37,163 nt of DNA, taken from the NCBI GenBank assembly GCA_020435005.1, contig JAGRAE010000007.1:1-37163 (forward strand). Direction: 5' to 3'. Below, in pieces: positions 15,299 to 23,681 of this stretch. A model generated the notes under the pieces. The model made no database searches. It was not told the DNA's origin and saw only the letters and a list, made by a program, of their open reading frames with translations. The position numbers and the translations under genes were made by a program. This DNA comes from Bdellovibrionales bacterium (GTDB taxonomy: Bacteria; Bdellovibrionota; Bdellovibrionia; Bdellovibrionales; UBA1609). The stretch's first letter is position 1, and the number at the start of each line of letters is the position of its first letter.

Positions 15299-16281
15299 TT
15301 TAATTTCTCCCCACAACTTGAACAAAAGTTATCATTGGTTCTTACACGACTACCACAATTAGAACAAAAACTCTTGCTATTTATTAATTGACTGGCTTGT
15401 CCTTTGATTGTTGTAGCTGTACGTTCCTTTTCTCTAAAGTCAGCCACCATTAAGTTTTTCCCAAGCATCATTCCCAACATCATTTGCATGGGGTCATTGC
15501 TCTTATTTTCAACACTACTTATTTCACCCAAACTATTAGCCGCTTTATACAGCAAGTATTCCTGTTTGTTGCCTATAATTTCCATAGCCTTTTTAGCATC
15601 GAGTGCTTCTATAATTTCTTTTGAAGGAATAATAGATAAAATCTGTAGATCTTTAATCTCAACCCCATAATTTAATAGAGTCCGATTAGCTTTGTCTTGT
15701 AAGATTTTTGAAATCTTATTTTGAGATTTATTTAATATTTCAATTTTATCTATATGGTTGAGAGCCTCCGGCAGTAATTCTAATAATTGTCCTTGAATAA
15801 AATCTTCTAGTTCTGAAACATCATAACCGGAACGACTTCCAATTATTTTAGAAAAAAATATTTTTGGATCTTTAACTTGGAAATTATAATTTCCATATGC
15901 ACGCAAGGGTACAGAGTTTAAGTTTTGAAATGAGTGAATTATAGGTTGAGCTGTGCCCCAACGCCTTGCTGTAAATAAATGATTGGCAAAAAACCAAATT
16001 TCACATCTTAGTGGACTTTTAAAGCCAAACCGCCAATTAGCCAGTCTTGTGATAATAGGTATATTTTCAGTTTTAATAAAATGTGTGCCTTGATTTAATA
16101 CATCACTAACTTGCCCTTTGTAAACAAGCATGGCCCACTGATTAGGCCTAACGAGAATTGCCGAATCTGAATACAAATCAGCAGATCCTTTATGTGGGAT
16201 TCTAGCAGCAATTAAGCAGCCACTTGGGTCTTCAAACTCATAAATTCCTCTAAATAACAAATTCTGTTGGATTTTACTCAT
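15295..16281 (-). CDS. SPFH-domain protein with C-terminal zinc ribbon (YdjI-like, COG4260)
   Basis: 328 residues. The N-terminal part resembles the SPFH/virion-core family of Bacillus YdjI (ILVRPNQWAMLVYKGQVSDVLNQGTHFIKTENIPI, then the long SPFH core). The C-terminus is a double-CxxC zinc ribbon (CSNCGSRVRTNDNFCSSC). There is no signal peptide or clear membrane segment; relatives attach to membranes or partner proteins. The start at 16281 has AAAGGCGAG before it; the ATG at 16329 lacks a ribosome site and would add an unsupported 16-residue leader. The TPR-type gene overlaps the end by four bases. In Bacillus the neighbours are PspA-like stress proteins. None is seen here. Confidence 0.75.
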   Translation of the reverse strand: MSKIQQNLLFRGIYEFEDPSGCLIAARIPHKGSADLYSDSAILVRPNQWAMLVYKGQVSDVLNQGTHFIKTENIPIITRLANWRFGFKSPLRCEIWFFANHLFTARRWGTAQPIIHSFQNLNSVPLRAYGNYNFQVKDPKIFFSKIIGSRSGYDVSELEDFIQGQLLELLPEALNHIDKIEILNKSQNKISKILQDKANRTLLNYGVEIKDLQILSIIPSKEIIEALDAKKAMEIIGNKQEYLLYKAANSLGEISSVENKSNDPMQMMLGMMLGKNLMVADFREKERTATTIKGQASQLINSKSFCSNCGSRVRTNDNFCSSCGEKLK

Positions 16282-16699
16282 ATAAATCTCGCCTTTAATT
16301 TGTTTAATTATAGAATCATTTTGAAACAAATTTAAACGTTATTGTTTCTTGAGCGTTGGAATTTGAATTAGAAATTCTATTTATTTTGACTAGCTATTGG
16401 AAAGATAAATTATTTATTCAGTTTTTCCATATTTATAACCACACTGCCTTTAATTGAATTATAATAGAATAAAATCAATTTCCAGACCTTAGTAGTGTTT
16501 CATAGTGGAACATATTTCGAGGCTACTGTTGATGAATAAATTCTCACTATCAACTCTTTATACGCTCAGTTACAAGTTAAACGGATGTCTGCTGGCACAA
16601 CACTTGAATATAAAACTTTAAGCCTGGATTAAAGATTTTCACTTTTTTGCCGATATTTTAGTTAACTATAACTTTAGTCCAGGGATATGGGGGAAAATA
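16282..16699. other. Divergent intergenic region, probable promoters
   Basis: A 418-base gap between the divergent SPFH gene and the cytochrome operon, with no open frame. It must contain promoters for both. I see an imperfect dyad GTTTCA-TAG-TGGAAC (about 16497-16511) that could be an operator. A TATAAC hexamer at 16667-16672 is close to the start of the operon, but its best -35 partner (TTGCCG at 16647) is only 14 bases away, so the promoter is not certain. Nothing else is recognisable. Confidence 0.4.
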
Positions 16700-17983
16700 A
16701 TGAACAAGGTGATATTGGTAGCCACACTTGCTGTCCTGTTTGTTGGCCAAGATGTTTGGTCTGCAGACATAAGAAAAAAGCCAAGTACTTGTGAAGAAAA
16801 TTTAAACCAAGAAATCACACCTCAGATGAAACGAGCCAGACAATTATATACGGCTCTAACAGGTACTCCAATTGCTTATTGTGATGAAAAAATTGAACGC
16901 ATGACAATTTATCTTGCTGCTGGTCGCGCAAGGGATGCCGTGCGAGTCGCAATTGCAGATCCTGACTTCTATAATATTAAAGTTAGAGAATTGGCTTCGA
17001 GAATTTGTACTTTTGAAAACACCACAAGAACCCCTGTCAACGATTGTATTGCATTGGTAGTAGGTGCTGTTCGCGATGGTCTCGATGCAAGAGAGTTACT
17101 AACAGGTAACTTCTTCTATATGATAGATCGAGCTAAAGCCACGGGCGCAACAAGAAGTAGTGTGATCAACGACGTTTTAAAATCCAACAATCATTATGCC
17201 CAAGTAGATGACCTAGAATTATCAATGTATCACGTACTAATGAAAGTCGATGGTCAAAAGATTGTCGATCCTAAAAATAATAATAATGTTATTTCTGCAC
17301 AAGATCCTGCAGGAGCGATTACTACAAGATCTTGGATGATGGCACATGCTTTTGCCGGTACAAACAGAAGATTAGTTGAAAAATCATTTGAACAATTTTT
17401 ATGCTCACCCATTCGCGAATGGGCTGACAACACTATGCCTGACACTTATGTGGGTCGTGATGTTACAAGAACTCCCGGGGATGAACCAGCTAAGTATTTA
17501 GTTACATGTAAAGGTTGTCATGCACCTATGGATTCCATGAGAAGCGTATTTGCACATGCTGATTGGAGTTCTGATAGTAATACAGGAAACAACACATTTT
17601 ATAGATACGATCCAACTCAAGTTACACCAAAAATGAATAGAAACACCAATGAAACACCCACTTTAACTTATTTAATTACTGATGATACTTTTGATAACTA
17701 TGCCACTAAAGGTGCTAATGCTGCTCGTTTTGGCTGGAGAGGTTCTACAACAGGTAAGAGTATGAATGAGTTTGCATCCATGTTAGCTAACTCTGAACAG
17801 TTTAATCGTTGTATGGCAACACATGTATTTAAAACTGTGTGTGGCCGATTACCAGAGCCAGAATTAAAAACATTAATAGATACTTATGCGAGAGATTTTG
17901 ACCAAAATGAAAAAAGAGATTTAAGAGTATTATTTGAAAGGATTGCCTTAAGACCAGAATGTACTGGTGATGGCAATCAATAA
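16700..17983 (+). CDS. Exported c-type cytochrome with DUF1588/DUF1592-like traits
   Basis: 427 residues with signal peptide MNKVILVATLAVLFVGQDVWSA. A heme motif CKGCH lies near 270-274 in TCKGCHAPMDSMRSV, similar to the CxxCH-x-x-hydrophobic-DP segment of planctomycete DUF1588/DUF1592 cytochromes. Upstream is the segment TNRRLVEKSFEQFLCSPIREW, also like those families (RxxLLExxLCxxI). The C-terminal part includes VCGRLPEPELKTLIDTYARDF and ends in conserved cysteines. It is the first gene of a five-gene operon whose other members are lipoproteins and a Tat-exported DUF1501-like protein. In planctomycetes, DUF1501 proteins travel with such cytochromes. It is probably a periplasmic redox component, substrate unknown. 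Confidence 0.75.
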   Translation: MNKVILVATLAVLFVGQDVWSADIRKKPSTCEENLNQEITPQMKRARQLYTALTGTPIAYCDEKIERMTIYLAAGRARDAVRVAIADPDFYNIKVRELASRICTFENTTRTPVNDCIALVVGAVRDGLDARELLTGNFFYMIDRAKATGATRSSVINDVLKSNNHYAQVDDLELSMYHVLMKVDGQKIVDPKNNNNVISAQDPAGAITTRSWMMAHAFAGTNRRLVEKSFEQFLCSPIREWADNTMPDTYVGRDVTRTPGDEPAKYLVTCKGCHAPMDSMRSVFAHADWSSDSNTGNNTFYRYDPTQVTPKMNRNTNETPTLTYLITDDTFDNYATKGANAARFGWRGSTTGKSMNEFASMLANSEQFNRCMATHVFKTVCGRLPEPELKTLIDTYARDFDQNEKRDLRVLFERIALRPECTGDGNQ

Positions 17984-18015
17984 GGTGAAGGTAAAATATG
18001 TTGGAGGCAAATAAA

Positions 18016-18729
18016 ATGAAAAAAGTATTTAATACAAAAAGAGCCCTCAAATTGTTCACAGCCGTAGTTGCAGCTAGTTTTACCATCACAGCTTTTCAAA
18101 ACTGTGGAAGCTCTGGAGAAAGTTCAAGTGCATCTTTAGATTATACAGAAGCGGGAGAAACAGCGGTCTCGCCAATAAAAGTAGAAAAGACAGATAGAAT
18201 TTTACACTCTCGAAACGTCGCAAATGCTCTGGTTCAAAGTTTGGGTGTAGAAAATTCTGGAAACACTAACAATTTAGATCCACTTTACAACGCGGCTATT
18301 AGCTCACAATTACTTTTGTCTGAAACAGGTGATTACGATTCTATTACAGGTGGGCAAATTACAATTCATGCAAACAACTTAGCTGAACTCGCTTGTGAAA
18401 GAATGGTATTTTATGGCGAAAGACCACTTTTAACCGTGGTAGATGGCCAAGTTGAAGACAAGAGAAGATTTTTTAAAGGCCTTTATATTGGAGATAATGC
18501 GGCTCAAGCTACTCCTCAGGTTCCACTAGAAGATGAAACAAGATATAGAGCAGCAATTAAAAGATTAGGTCGAACACTCTGGGGTAGAGATGTAGAGCAA
18601 GCTGAAGAAGATTTAATATTAAGCGCAGCCAGTCCAATTTTGTCTGATGCAAAAGCCAATCGAGGTTTTAGAGCTGCTGTAATGACTTGTACAATAATGG
18701 CTTCAACTTTTGACTTTATGAGACAATAA
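18016..18729 (+). CDS. Lipoprotein, partner of the cytochrome (DUF1592-like fragment)
   Basis: 237 residues. The leader MKKVFNTKRALKLFTAVVAA with TAFQNC gives lipid cysteine C30 in a FQNC context. The start at 18016 has GGAGG seven bases upstream and follows the previous stop by 32 bases; an ATG at 17998 would add six residues before a poorer ribosome site. The mature part includes AIKRLGRTLWGRDVEQAEEDLILS and ends VMTCTIMASTFDFMRQ, which echoes the C-terminal tail of DUF1592-type proteins (LARRLWGRxxxxxE.. and ASPxFLYR). It may be the counterpart of a region that is one protein in planctomycetes. No heme motif is present. It is an envelope lipoprotein in the cytochrome operon. Confidence 0.65.
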   Translation: MKKVFNTKRALKLFTAVVAASFTITAFQNCGSSGESSSASLDYTEAGETAVSPIKVEKTDRILHSRNVANALVQSLGVENSGNTNNLDPLYNAAISSQLLLSETGDYDSITGGQITIHANNLAELACERMVFYGERPLLTVVDGQVEDKRRFFKGLYIGDNAAQATPQVPLEDETRYRAAIKRLGRTLWGRDVEQAEEDLILSAASPILSDAKANRGFRAAVMTCTIMASTFDFMRQ

Positions 18730-18747
18730 GGGTTTTGGGGGATGAAA

Positions 18748-20367
18748 ATGAAAAAAATGAACAGACCACTTACTAAAAATGATATCATTGAGTTAGCGCG
18801 AAAAAAAGGTATCAAGTTACACGATGATCATCCAGTACCAACAACTCGAAGAGAATTTCTGGCTCAAGGTTTAATGGGATTCGCAGGATACATGATGGCA
18901 CCTTCATTAATTCATATGCTAAGCACACAAGCCCATGCACAATCTGTTGAAGAGTGTACGACCTTACTTACACCAGCTCGAACAATGCCAGGGTTTTTGC
19001 ACCTAAATTTAGGTGGTGGAGCTGGAATAACAGGACAATGGGCAGTAAGAAAATTAGCTGATCCCAATCGACCATTAGCCACGCGAAACAATGAAGACAA
19101 CTTAATTTATATTAACCGCTATAGGGCTCTTGGTTTAGGTGAAAACTCAGCCGCATTCACTGTTAACAAATCACAATTTGCCAACCCCTTTGAAGTTGTT
19201 AATAATGACGGAGATGTTGGTGCGCAAATGTTTCGCCGCATGCTTGAAGTAGCCGGAACAGCTTGTGCAAACACTTCGGCGACTGGCGTATGTGTGGCCA
19301 GTCAAGATGATACATCTTCAAATAATAAACTGGGACCACAAGGTTTAATTCATGCAGTACAAAAAGCAAAAGAAGTTAAATTTAGAATCGCTCAAAACTT
19401 ATCCAATCGCAGTGGTACAGCCTTAACTGGAGTTGACCAAGACGTAGCAGGAAGAAACCGCCCCTATGCTCCCATAGTCGCCAATCAACTCAATGACATT
19501 CTTAGAGTTATTGGCCAAGCTCCAACCTCTGAAACAGAAGCCGGCTCAAATGTGGTATTAACAGATGCAGAAAAGAAAAGAATGCTTGAAGTTATAAATA
19601 ACTTATCAGGCTCTCAAGCGAGAAAAGTGGCCAGTGTTGGGTCAGCAACTAGAGAAAATTTTGTAAAGCTTTATCAAGAAGCTTCTGGAAAAAGTTATTG
19701 TCAATTAATTGTTCCTCAAGATTCTGTAGATCCCTATGCTAACACAGATATAGCTAGTTTATGGCAAACTCAAATTCAAGGAAATTTTAGCGCATTAAGT
19801 AATGATGCTGAAAGAGTAAAAGGTATTGCTTCACTTGTTTTTGCGGCGGTAAACGGATGGGCCGGAACTGTCGGTATTGACCTTGGTGGTTACGACTATC
19901 ATGGCAACAATAGAAATAACACTGATCCACGAGATGGTGATGCAGGTTATATCCTGGCTGGAGCACTTAGAACAGCAGAGATTCTGCAAAAACCTCTTTT
20001 TATAGTTGTAACATCAGATGGTGCTACGGGTGCAGCGAGTTCTGCTAACCGATTTGCCAACTGGGCCAGTGACCGCGGTAATGGTGGTTGTATATTATCA
20101 TTTATGTACGACCCACGAAACGCCGCAGGTCAGTCTAAAGAAGGTTATTTAGCAAATATAGATACACAATTAGGTCACTATACTGATGGTCAATCGGCAG
20201 ATGACAATACATTAGTTGGTAACCCAGAAAGAGCTACCATCGCCGTGATTCATCGTTATTTAGCTTTTTCTGAGTTTAATGATTGGAAAACAATTACGCA
20301 GGCTATTGATGATAGGTCTGCATTTACTAATGAGGAATTGCAATACATTGCAAAGTTTGGAGGATAA
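18748..20367 (+). CDS. Tat-exported DUF1501-like protein
   Basis: About 539 residues. A Tat signal is present: TTRREFLAQGLMGFAGYMMA (twin arginines R34-R35) ending AHAQ. The body resembles DUF1501 proteins, with GFLHLNLGGGAGITGQWAVRK near the start and GTVGIDLGGYDYHGN followed by ILQKPLFIVVTSDGATG, where the DUF1501 family has an acidic metal-binding loop. I chose the ATG at 18748, six bases after GGGGG; the ATG at 18742 is directly abutted by it and 18757 is also in frame. Tat export suggests folding with a cofactor in the cytoplasm. It lies between two lipoproteins of the cytochrome operon. The reaction is unknown for the family (phosphatase-like/sulfatase-like folds have been suggested). 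Confidence 0.75.
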   Translation: MKKMNRPLTKNDIIELARKKGIKLHDDHPVPTTRREFLAQGLMGFAGYMMAPSLIHMLSTQAHAQSVEECTTLLTPARTMPGFLHLNLGGGAGITGQWAVRKLADPNRPLATRNNEDNLIYINRYRALGLGENSAAFTVNKSQFANPFEVVNNDGDVGAQMFRRMLEVAGTACANTSATGVCVASQDDTSSNNKLGPQGLIHAVQKAKEVKFRIAQNLSNRSGTALTGVDQDVAGRNRPYAPIVANQLNDILRVIGQAPTSETEAGSNVVLTDAEKKRMLEVINNLSGSQARKVASVGSATRENFVKLYQEASGKSYCQLIVPQDSVDPYANTDIASLWQTQIQGNFSALSNDAERVKGIASLVFAAVNGWAGTVGIDLGGYDYHGNNRNNTDPRDGDAGYILAGALRTAEILQKPLFIVVTSDGATGAASSANRFANWASDRGNGGCILSFMYDPRNAAGQSKEGYLANIDTQLGHYTDGQSADDNTLVGNPERATIAVIHRYLAFSEFNDWKTITQAIDDRSAFTNEELQYIAKFGG

Positions 20368-20414
20368 TTTAATCGTCCAAACTTCTAATTAATAATTTTT
20401 AGGGAGTTAGTTGT

Positions 20415-21299
20415 ATGTCAGCGGATAGGGTACGTAGTAACAACGCTAAAAAATTTAATTTCAAAGTAGTTTCTTTAACTGCTATTTCTGGCTTAATTCT
20501 ATTAAGCCTATTCCAGAACTGCGCCAAACATGATGGTTTGGGAGGGGAAGGTTTAGGCTCTGCAAGTTGCGAGCCCTATATGAAATCTGTATTCGACACA
20601 CACATATATGGTTATGCAGTGACTTACTGTTCAACCTGCCATGTGCCTAATGGTCAGGGCAAAGGAAAGTTTGCTACCAATGATCAAGCGGCCGCGTGGG
20701 GTGCTTTTAGTGTAATTAGTGATGTACAAACAAAATTCTATAACAATTCAATAAGCACTTCACACGCTCCAGGTGTTACAGGACCACAACTTGAAGGTCC
20801 GGCAGCTAATATCAAACAAGCTCTTAAAGATGCGGAAACTGCTTGTTTACAAAATGCAGGTGGCGGACTTCCAGGTATTTCTGTGCAAACAAGTTTAAAA
20901 GAAATAGGCCTCGAAGTTGGGGGTACTACTACTTTATCTTGGATACTGAGCTCAGAGTTATCACCAGAAATTGGTGATACTGGCGGTGCCGTACTGTTTG
21001 TTGATGTGCAAGCTGTTACAGCTAATTATTATTACATCAGTCGTCCTAGAATTCGCACTGTGACACAAGAAATTTATGTTAAAGGAATGGAAATCATTAT
21101 TAATGGAGAAGTTAAAGATACGGTCACATTATTTAATGATATAGATAAATTAATACCTCCTGGTACGAGCGAGAACACATTAACCGGTATATTAACCGAA
21201 CAAGGTTCAACAATTCCTGCTGTGGTAGATTCTTCAGATACATTAATTATTGGTTTTGAAGTTTTACAAATCGGTGCACCAGAAACCGAGGAAGAATAG
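20415..21299 (+). CDS. Monoheme cytochrome lipoprotein
   Basis: 294 residues. The leader ISGLILLSLFQNC gives lipid cysteine C36 in a FQNC context. One heme motif, CSTCH (72-76), lies in AVTYCSTCHVPNGQGKGKFA. The second half (about 160-290) is beta-rich (TTTLSWILSSELSPEIGDTGGAVLFVDV, YYYISRPRIRTVTQEIYVKG), possibly a sandwich domain that binds protein or sugar. AGGGAG lies eight bases before the ATG. The fourth gene of the unit. The stop is only 10 bases from the next gene's ATG, so they are co-translated. Confidence 0.75.
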   Translation: MSADRVRSNNAKKFNFKVVSLTAISGLILLSLFQNCAKHDGLGGEGLGSASCEPYMKSVFDTHIYGYAVTYCSTCHVPNGQGKGKFATNDQAAAWGAFSVISDVQTKFYNNSISTSHAPGVTGPQLEGPAANIKQALKDAETACLQNAGGGLPGISVQTSLKEIGLEVGGTTTLSWILSSELSPEIGDTGGAVLFVDVQAVTANYYYISRPRIRTVTQEIYVKGMEIIINGEVKDTVTLFNDIDKLIPPGTSENTLTGILTEQGSTIPAVVDSSDTLIIGFEVLQIGAPETEEE

Positions 21300-21309
21300 G
21301 GGACGTAAT

Positions 21310-22314
21310 ATGAAAATAAACACTTCACTTTTAAAAGCCGTACTTTTGGTATCTTTGATTGTACCTTTATACCAAAACTGTGGTCGCCTTAAATCTTCTG
21401 GTACGAACGGATCCTTTAGTTCAACGACTGCGCGCAATAGTGAATTTGATTATGTCGTATTTAATTCTGCCTTCGAAGAAATTGCGGAGACTACTCCAAC
21501 CTTTAATGTAGGCGAAAAGTATAACTTTAGGATTAATTTAGAAAAATTAGAAGGTGCATTAATCTCCTGGGATCTTTTATTCTTGGGTGCATCTTGTGAC
21601 TTAAAAGTTTTTGCAGACAAAGAATCAGCTGAAATGGAATGTTTTTCTAACGGTGAAATTGGCGTTTCTGTTACGGCACTTTATCCTAATGGCAGTGAAA
21701 AGTATGGCGAGATTAGAGGATTTGTATTTGATACGGCCAGCGGAGGCGGTGGCTCTAACATCACACCAATAACGGTAACTATTCGCGCAGCAGGTAATGC
21801 TGAAGATTGGTTAATTGAAAACCCTCCAGCCGATCACAATCAAGTGAACATAGTTACAGGTTCAGGAACCAATAGAAATGCTGTAGTTTACCTAGGGCAG
21901 CCCATTCGCATTGTGAACAAAGATGATGAAGAACACAGACCCGGTGGTGCTACGGATGGTATTCCCTGTAAAACGGCTCCATTTAATTTAAAAACGGATC
22001 AATCCTACGACTGTATTACTAATACCGCTTTAGCTGATACAGATAAATATATAATTGATAGAAGAGATGATATGTCCTTACTAGATGGCGGTCGTTTTGG
22101 TTTTAAAATTGTAGATAGTCGTGCTGAATGGGTAAATCAAAACTGTACACAATGTCATGCAAACGTAAGTAACATCACTGTAGTTAGTCCCAACGACCTA
22201 TTAACTAGATTGAATAATGCAATTACCAACGAGCCAGGAATGGCCGCCTATTCAACACTGACAGCTGAACAAAGAAGATCTCTGGCGTTCTTTATGATGT
22301 ATCAGCCTAAGTAA
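21310..22314 (+). CDS. Cytochrome lipoprotein with cupredoxin-like region
   Basis: 334 residues. The leader MKINTSLLKAVLLVSLIVPL runs into YQNC (lipid cysteine C24). The start at 21310 has AGGGGACG before it; an ATG-less upstream start at 21250 lies inside the previous gene. The middle part (about 130-260) carries ITVTIRAAGNAEDWLIENPP, then GQPIRIVNKDDEEHRPGG with a following PCKTAPF. This is the arrangement of a cupredoxin copper site (His in the first loop, then Cys...His/Met), though the second histidine is not certain. A single heme motif CTQCH (279-283) sits near the end, followed by LLTRLNNAITNEPGMAAYSTLTAEQRRSLA, with a Met as possible ligand. Last gene of the operon; it converges on a methyltransferase gene six bases away. 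Confidence 0.7.
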   Translation: MKINTSLLKAVLLVSLIVPLYQNCGRLKSSGTNGSFSSTTARNSEFDYVVFNSAFEEIAETTPTFNVGEKYNFRINLEKLEGALISWDLLFLGASCDLKVFADKESAEMECFSNGEIGVSVTALYPNGSEKYGEIRGFVFDTASGGGGSNITPITVTIRAAGNAEDWLIENPPADHNQVNIVTGSGTNRNAVVYLGQPIRIVNKDDEEHRPGGATDGIPCKTAPFNLKTDQSYDCITNTALADTDKYIIDRRDDMSLLDGGRFGFKIVDSRAEWVNQNCTQCHANVSNITVVSPNDLLTRLNNAITNEPGMAAYSTLTAEQRRSLAFFMMYQPK

Positions 22315-22320
22315 ATAGAA

Positions 22321-23670
22321 TCAGACCCTGCGTTCATAGTAGTTGATCAGAAAAGTAATCAGGGTCTCTTCTGCCAGCTCTTCTGACATTTTATAGTGAT
22401 TCACCATCAAAGGAATAATATCATTTCTACAGCGTTTACCATCCATTGTATTAAGTAACTCATAAGCTACCTGGCTTCTAATTTGTGCTTGATCCATCAT
22501 TTCATTGCGTGGGATGGGTTCCTGTGGATCCGTAATCCACTTGGGTAGGTAATGATAGTAAGGTGGCTCTTTTGCGTCTTTTACCTTTTTTGCGCGAAAG
22601 CCTAAGACCTTTTCTTTTCGCGACTGTGAACTGTGAGGAGAGACTAAATATTCCATTTCAAACAATTCAATAGTTTCTATATCGAAACCTGATTCAACAA
22701 GTAATTCTTCTAGTTCTTGTTTAGAATAACTTCTAGATTTGAAATTATCATATCCCAAAGGACCTAAATTTATCCAACATCCTTCTTTATCTAAACAATG
22801 ATTAATTTTTTTCGCGAGAAGAGAAAAATCCTGAGCAACAATATCTATAAACCACGGTGTGACAATTGCAGATAAACTTTTAGGTTTGAATGGTAAATTT
22901 ACGGCGTCGGCAAATAAAAACATGAAATTATCTGGTATCGTTTTATCATAACTTAGTTTTTGTTTTACTGCGCAATCTTTTAATTCTATAGGAGCGATGG
23001 GGACTTCATAAAACTCTAAGGGCTCTTTATTGAGAACTTTCTTAGCACTGAAGAAAAGAAGGGGATTTATATCAATAGCCACTGATAACTCGGGTGCAAT
23101 GGCCAGATGAACATCAACACACATTCGCGAAGCACCAGCTCCTAAAAATGCAATGTTATTCAATTTAGTCTTAGGAAATAGGTCTATAACTTTTTGTGAA
23201 AACTGTTTTTTTTCATTTGTGTTCCACGCCCAATCTCTAAACAATGTATGAAAATAACTATTAAGATGCTGAGTATGAGGGAGCTTTTCAAGTACCAACT
23301 TTTGACTTTTTGGTTTGCTAACTTCACCTGTCCCAATAAGTGGCTCAAGAACTTCAAAAATTTTTTCAGCATTATGATGAACGGCTTCTGCCAATTGGTT
23401 CAACCTTTGTTTAGTTTTTTCCATTAGATCGGGTTTAGACAACTGATGCTCAATCATCGACATTTGACCTTGTAAAAACATTACTAAACTTTTTAAGCTA
23501 TTTTGCCATTGGTAAAGCTGAATGTCAGGTTCTCGAAAAAGCCAAGGTATGCCCATGTAGGATTCAAAACTAAAGTTCTCTTTGGTTGAGTGGAGTAAAC
23601 CATCTTTGATTTCAATTGTCGATTTAGTTCGTGGACATTCAAGTAATAATGCTAGTTTCTCTAGTGACAA
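22321..23670 (-). CDS. Three-part methyltransferase (Trm112-like, N2227-like, PqqD-like)
   Basis: 449 residues. Residues 1-48 look like a Trm112/UPF0434 head that has lost most cysteines (LLECPRTKSTIEIKDGLLHS, then MGIPWLF). Residues about 175-330 form a SAM-dependent methyltransferase: LNNIAFLGAGASRMCVDVHLA, SVAIDINPLLF, FADAVNLPFKP, then VTPWFIDI and WINLGPLGYDN. The last phrase resembles N2227/carnosine N-methyltransferases. Residues 400-449 resemble PqqD/winged-helix tails (VAYELLNTMDGKRCRNDIIP). The start is a TTG at 23670 with GGAG seven bases upstream; that ribosome site lies over the end of the upstream gene's stop region, 11 bases after it. So it forms an operon with the cytochrome-barrel gene. 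The substrate is unknown. Confidence 0.7.
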   Translation of the reverse strand: MSLEKLALLLECPRTKSTIEIKDGLLHSTKENFSFESYMGIPWLFREPDIQLYQWQNSLKSLVMFLQGQMSMIEHQLSKPDLMEKTKQRLNQLAEAVHHNAEKIFEVLEPLIGTGEVSKPKSQKLVLEKLPHTQHLNSYFHTLFRDWAWNTNEKKQFSQKVIDLFPKTKLNNIAFLGAGASRMCVDVHLAIAPELSVAIDINPLLFFSAKKVLNKEPLEFYEVPIAPIELKDCAVKQKLSYDKTIPDNFMFLFADAVNLPFKPKSLSAIVTPWFIDIVAQDFSLLAKKINHCLDKEGCWINLGPLGYDNFKSRSYSKQELEELLVESGFDIETIELFEMEYLVSPHSSQSRKEKVLGFRAKKVKDAKEPPYYHYLPKWITDPQEPIPRNEMMDQAQIRSQVAYELLNTMDGKRCRNDIIPLMVNHYKMSEELAEETLITFLINYYERRV

Positions 23671-23681
23671 TCCCTGTCTCC

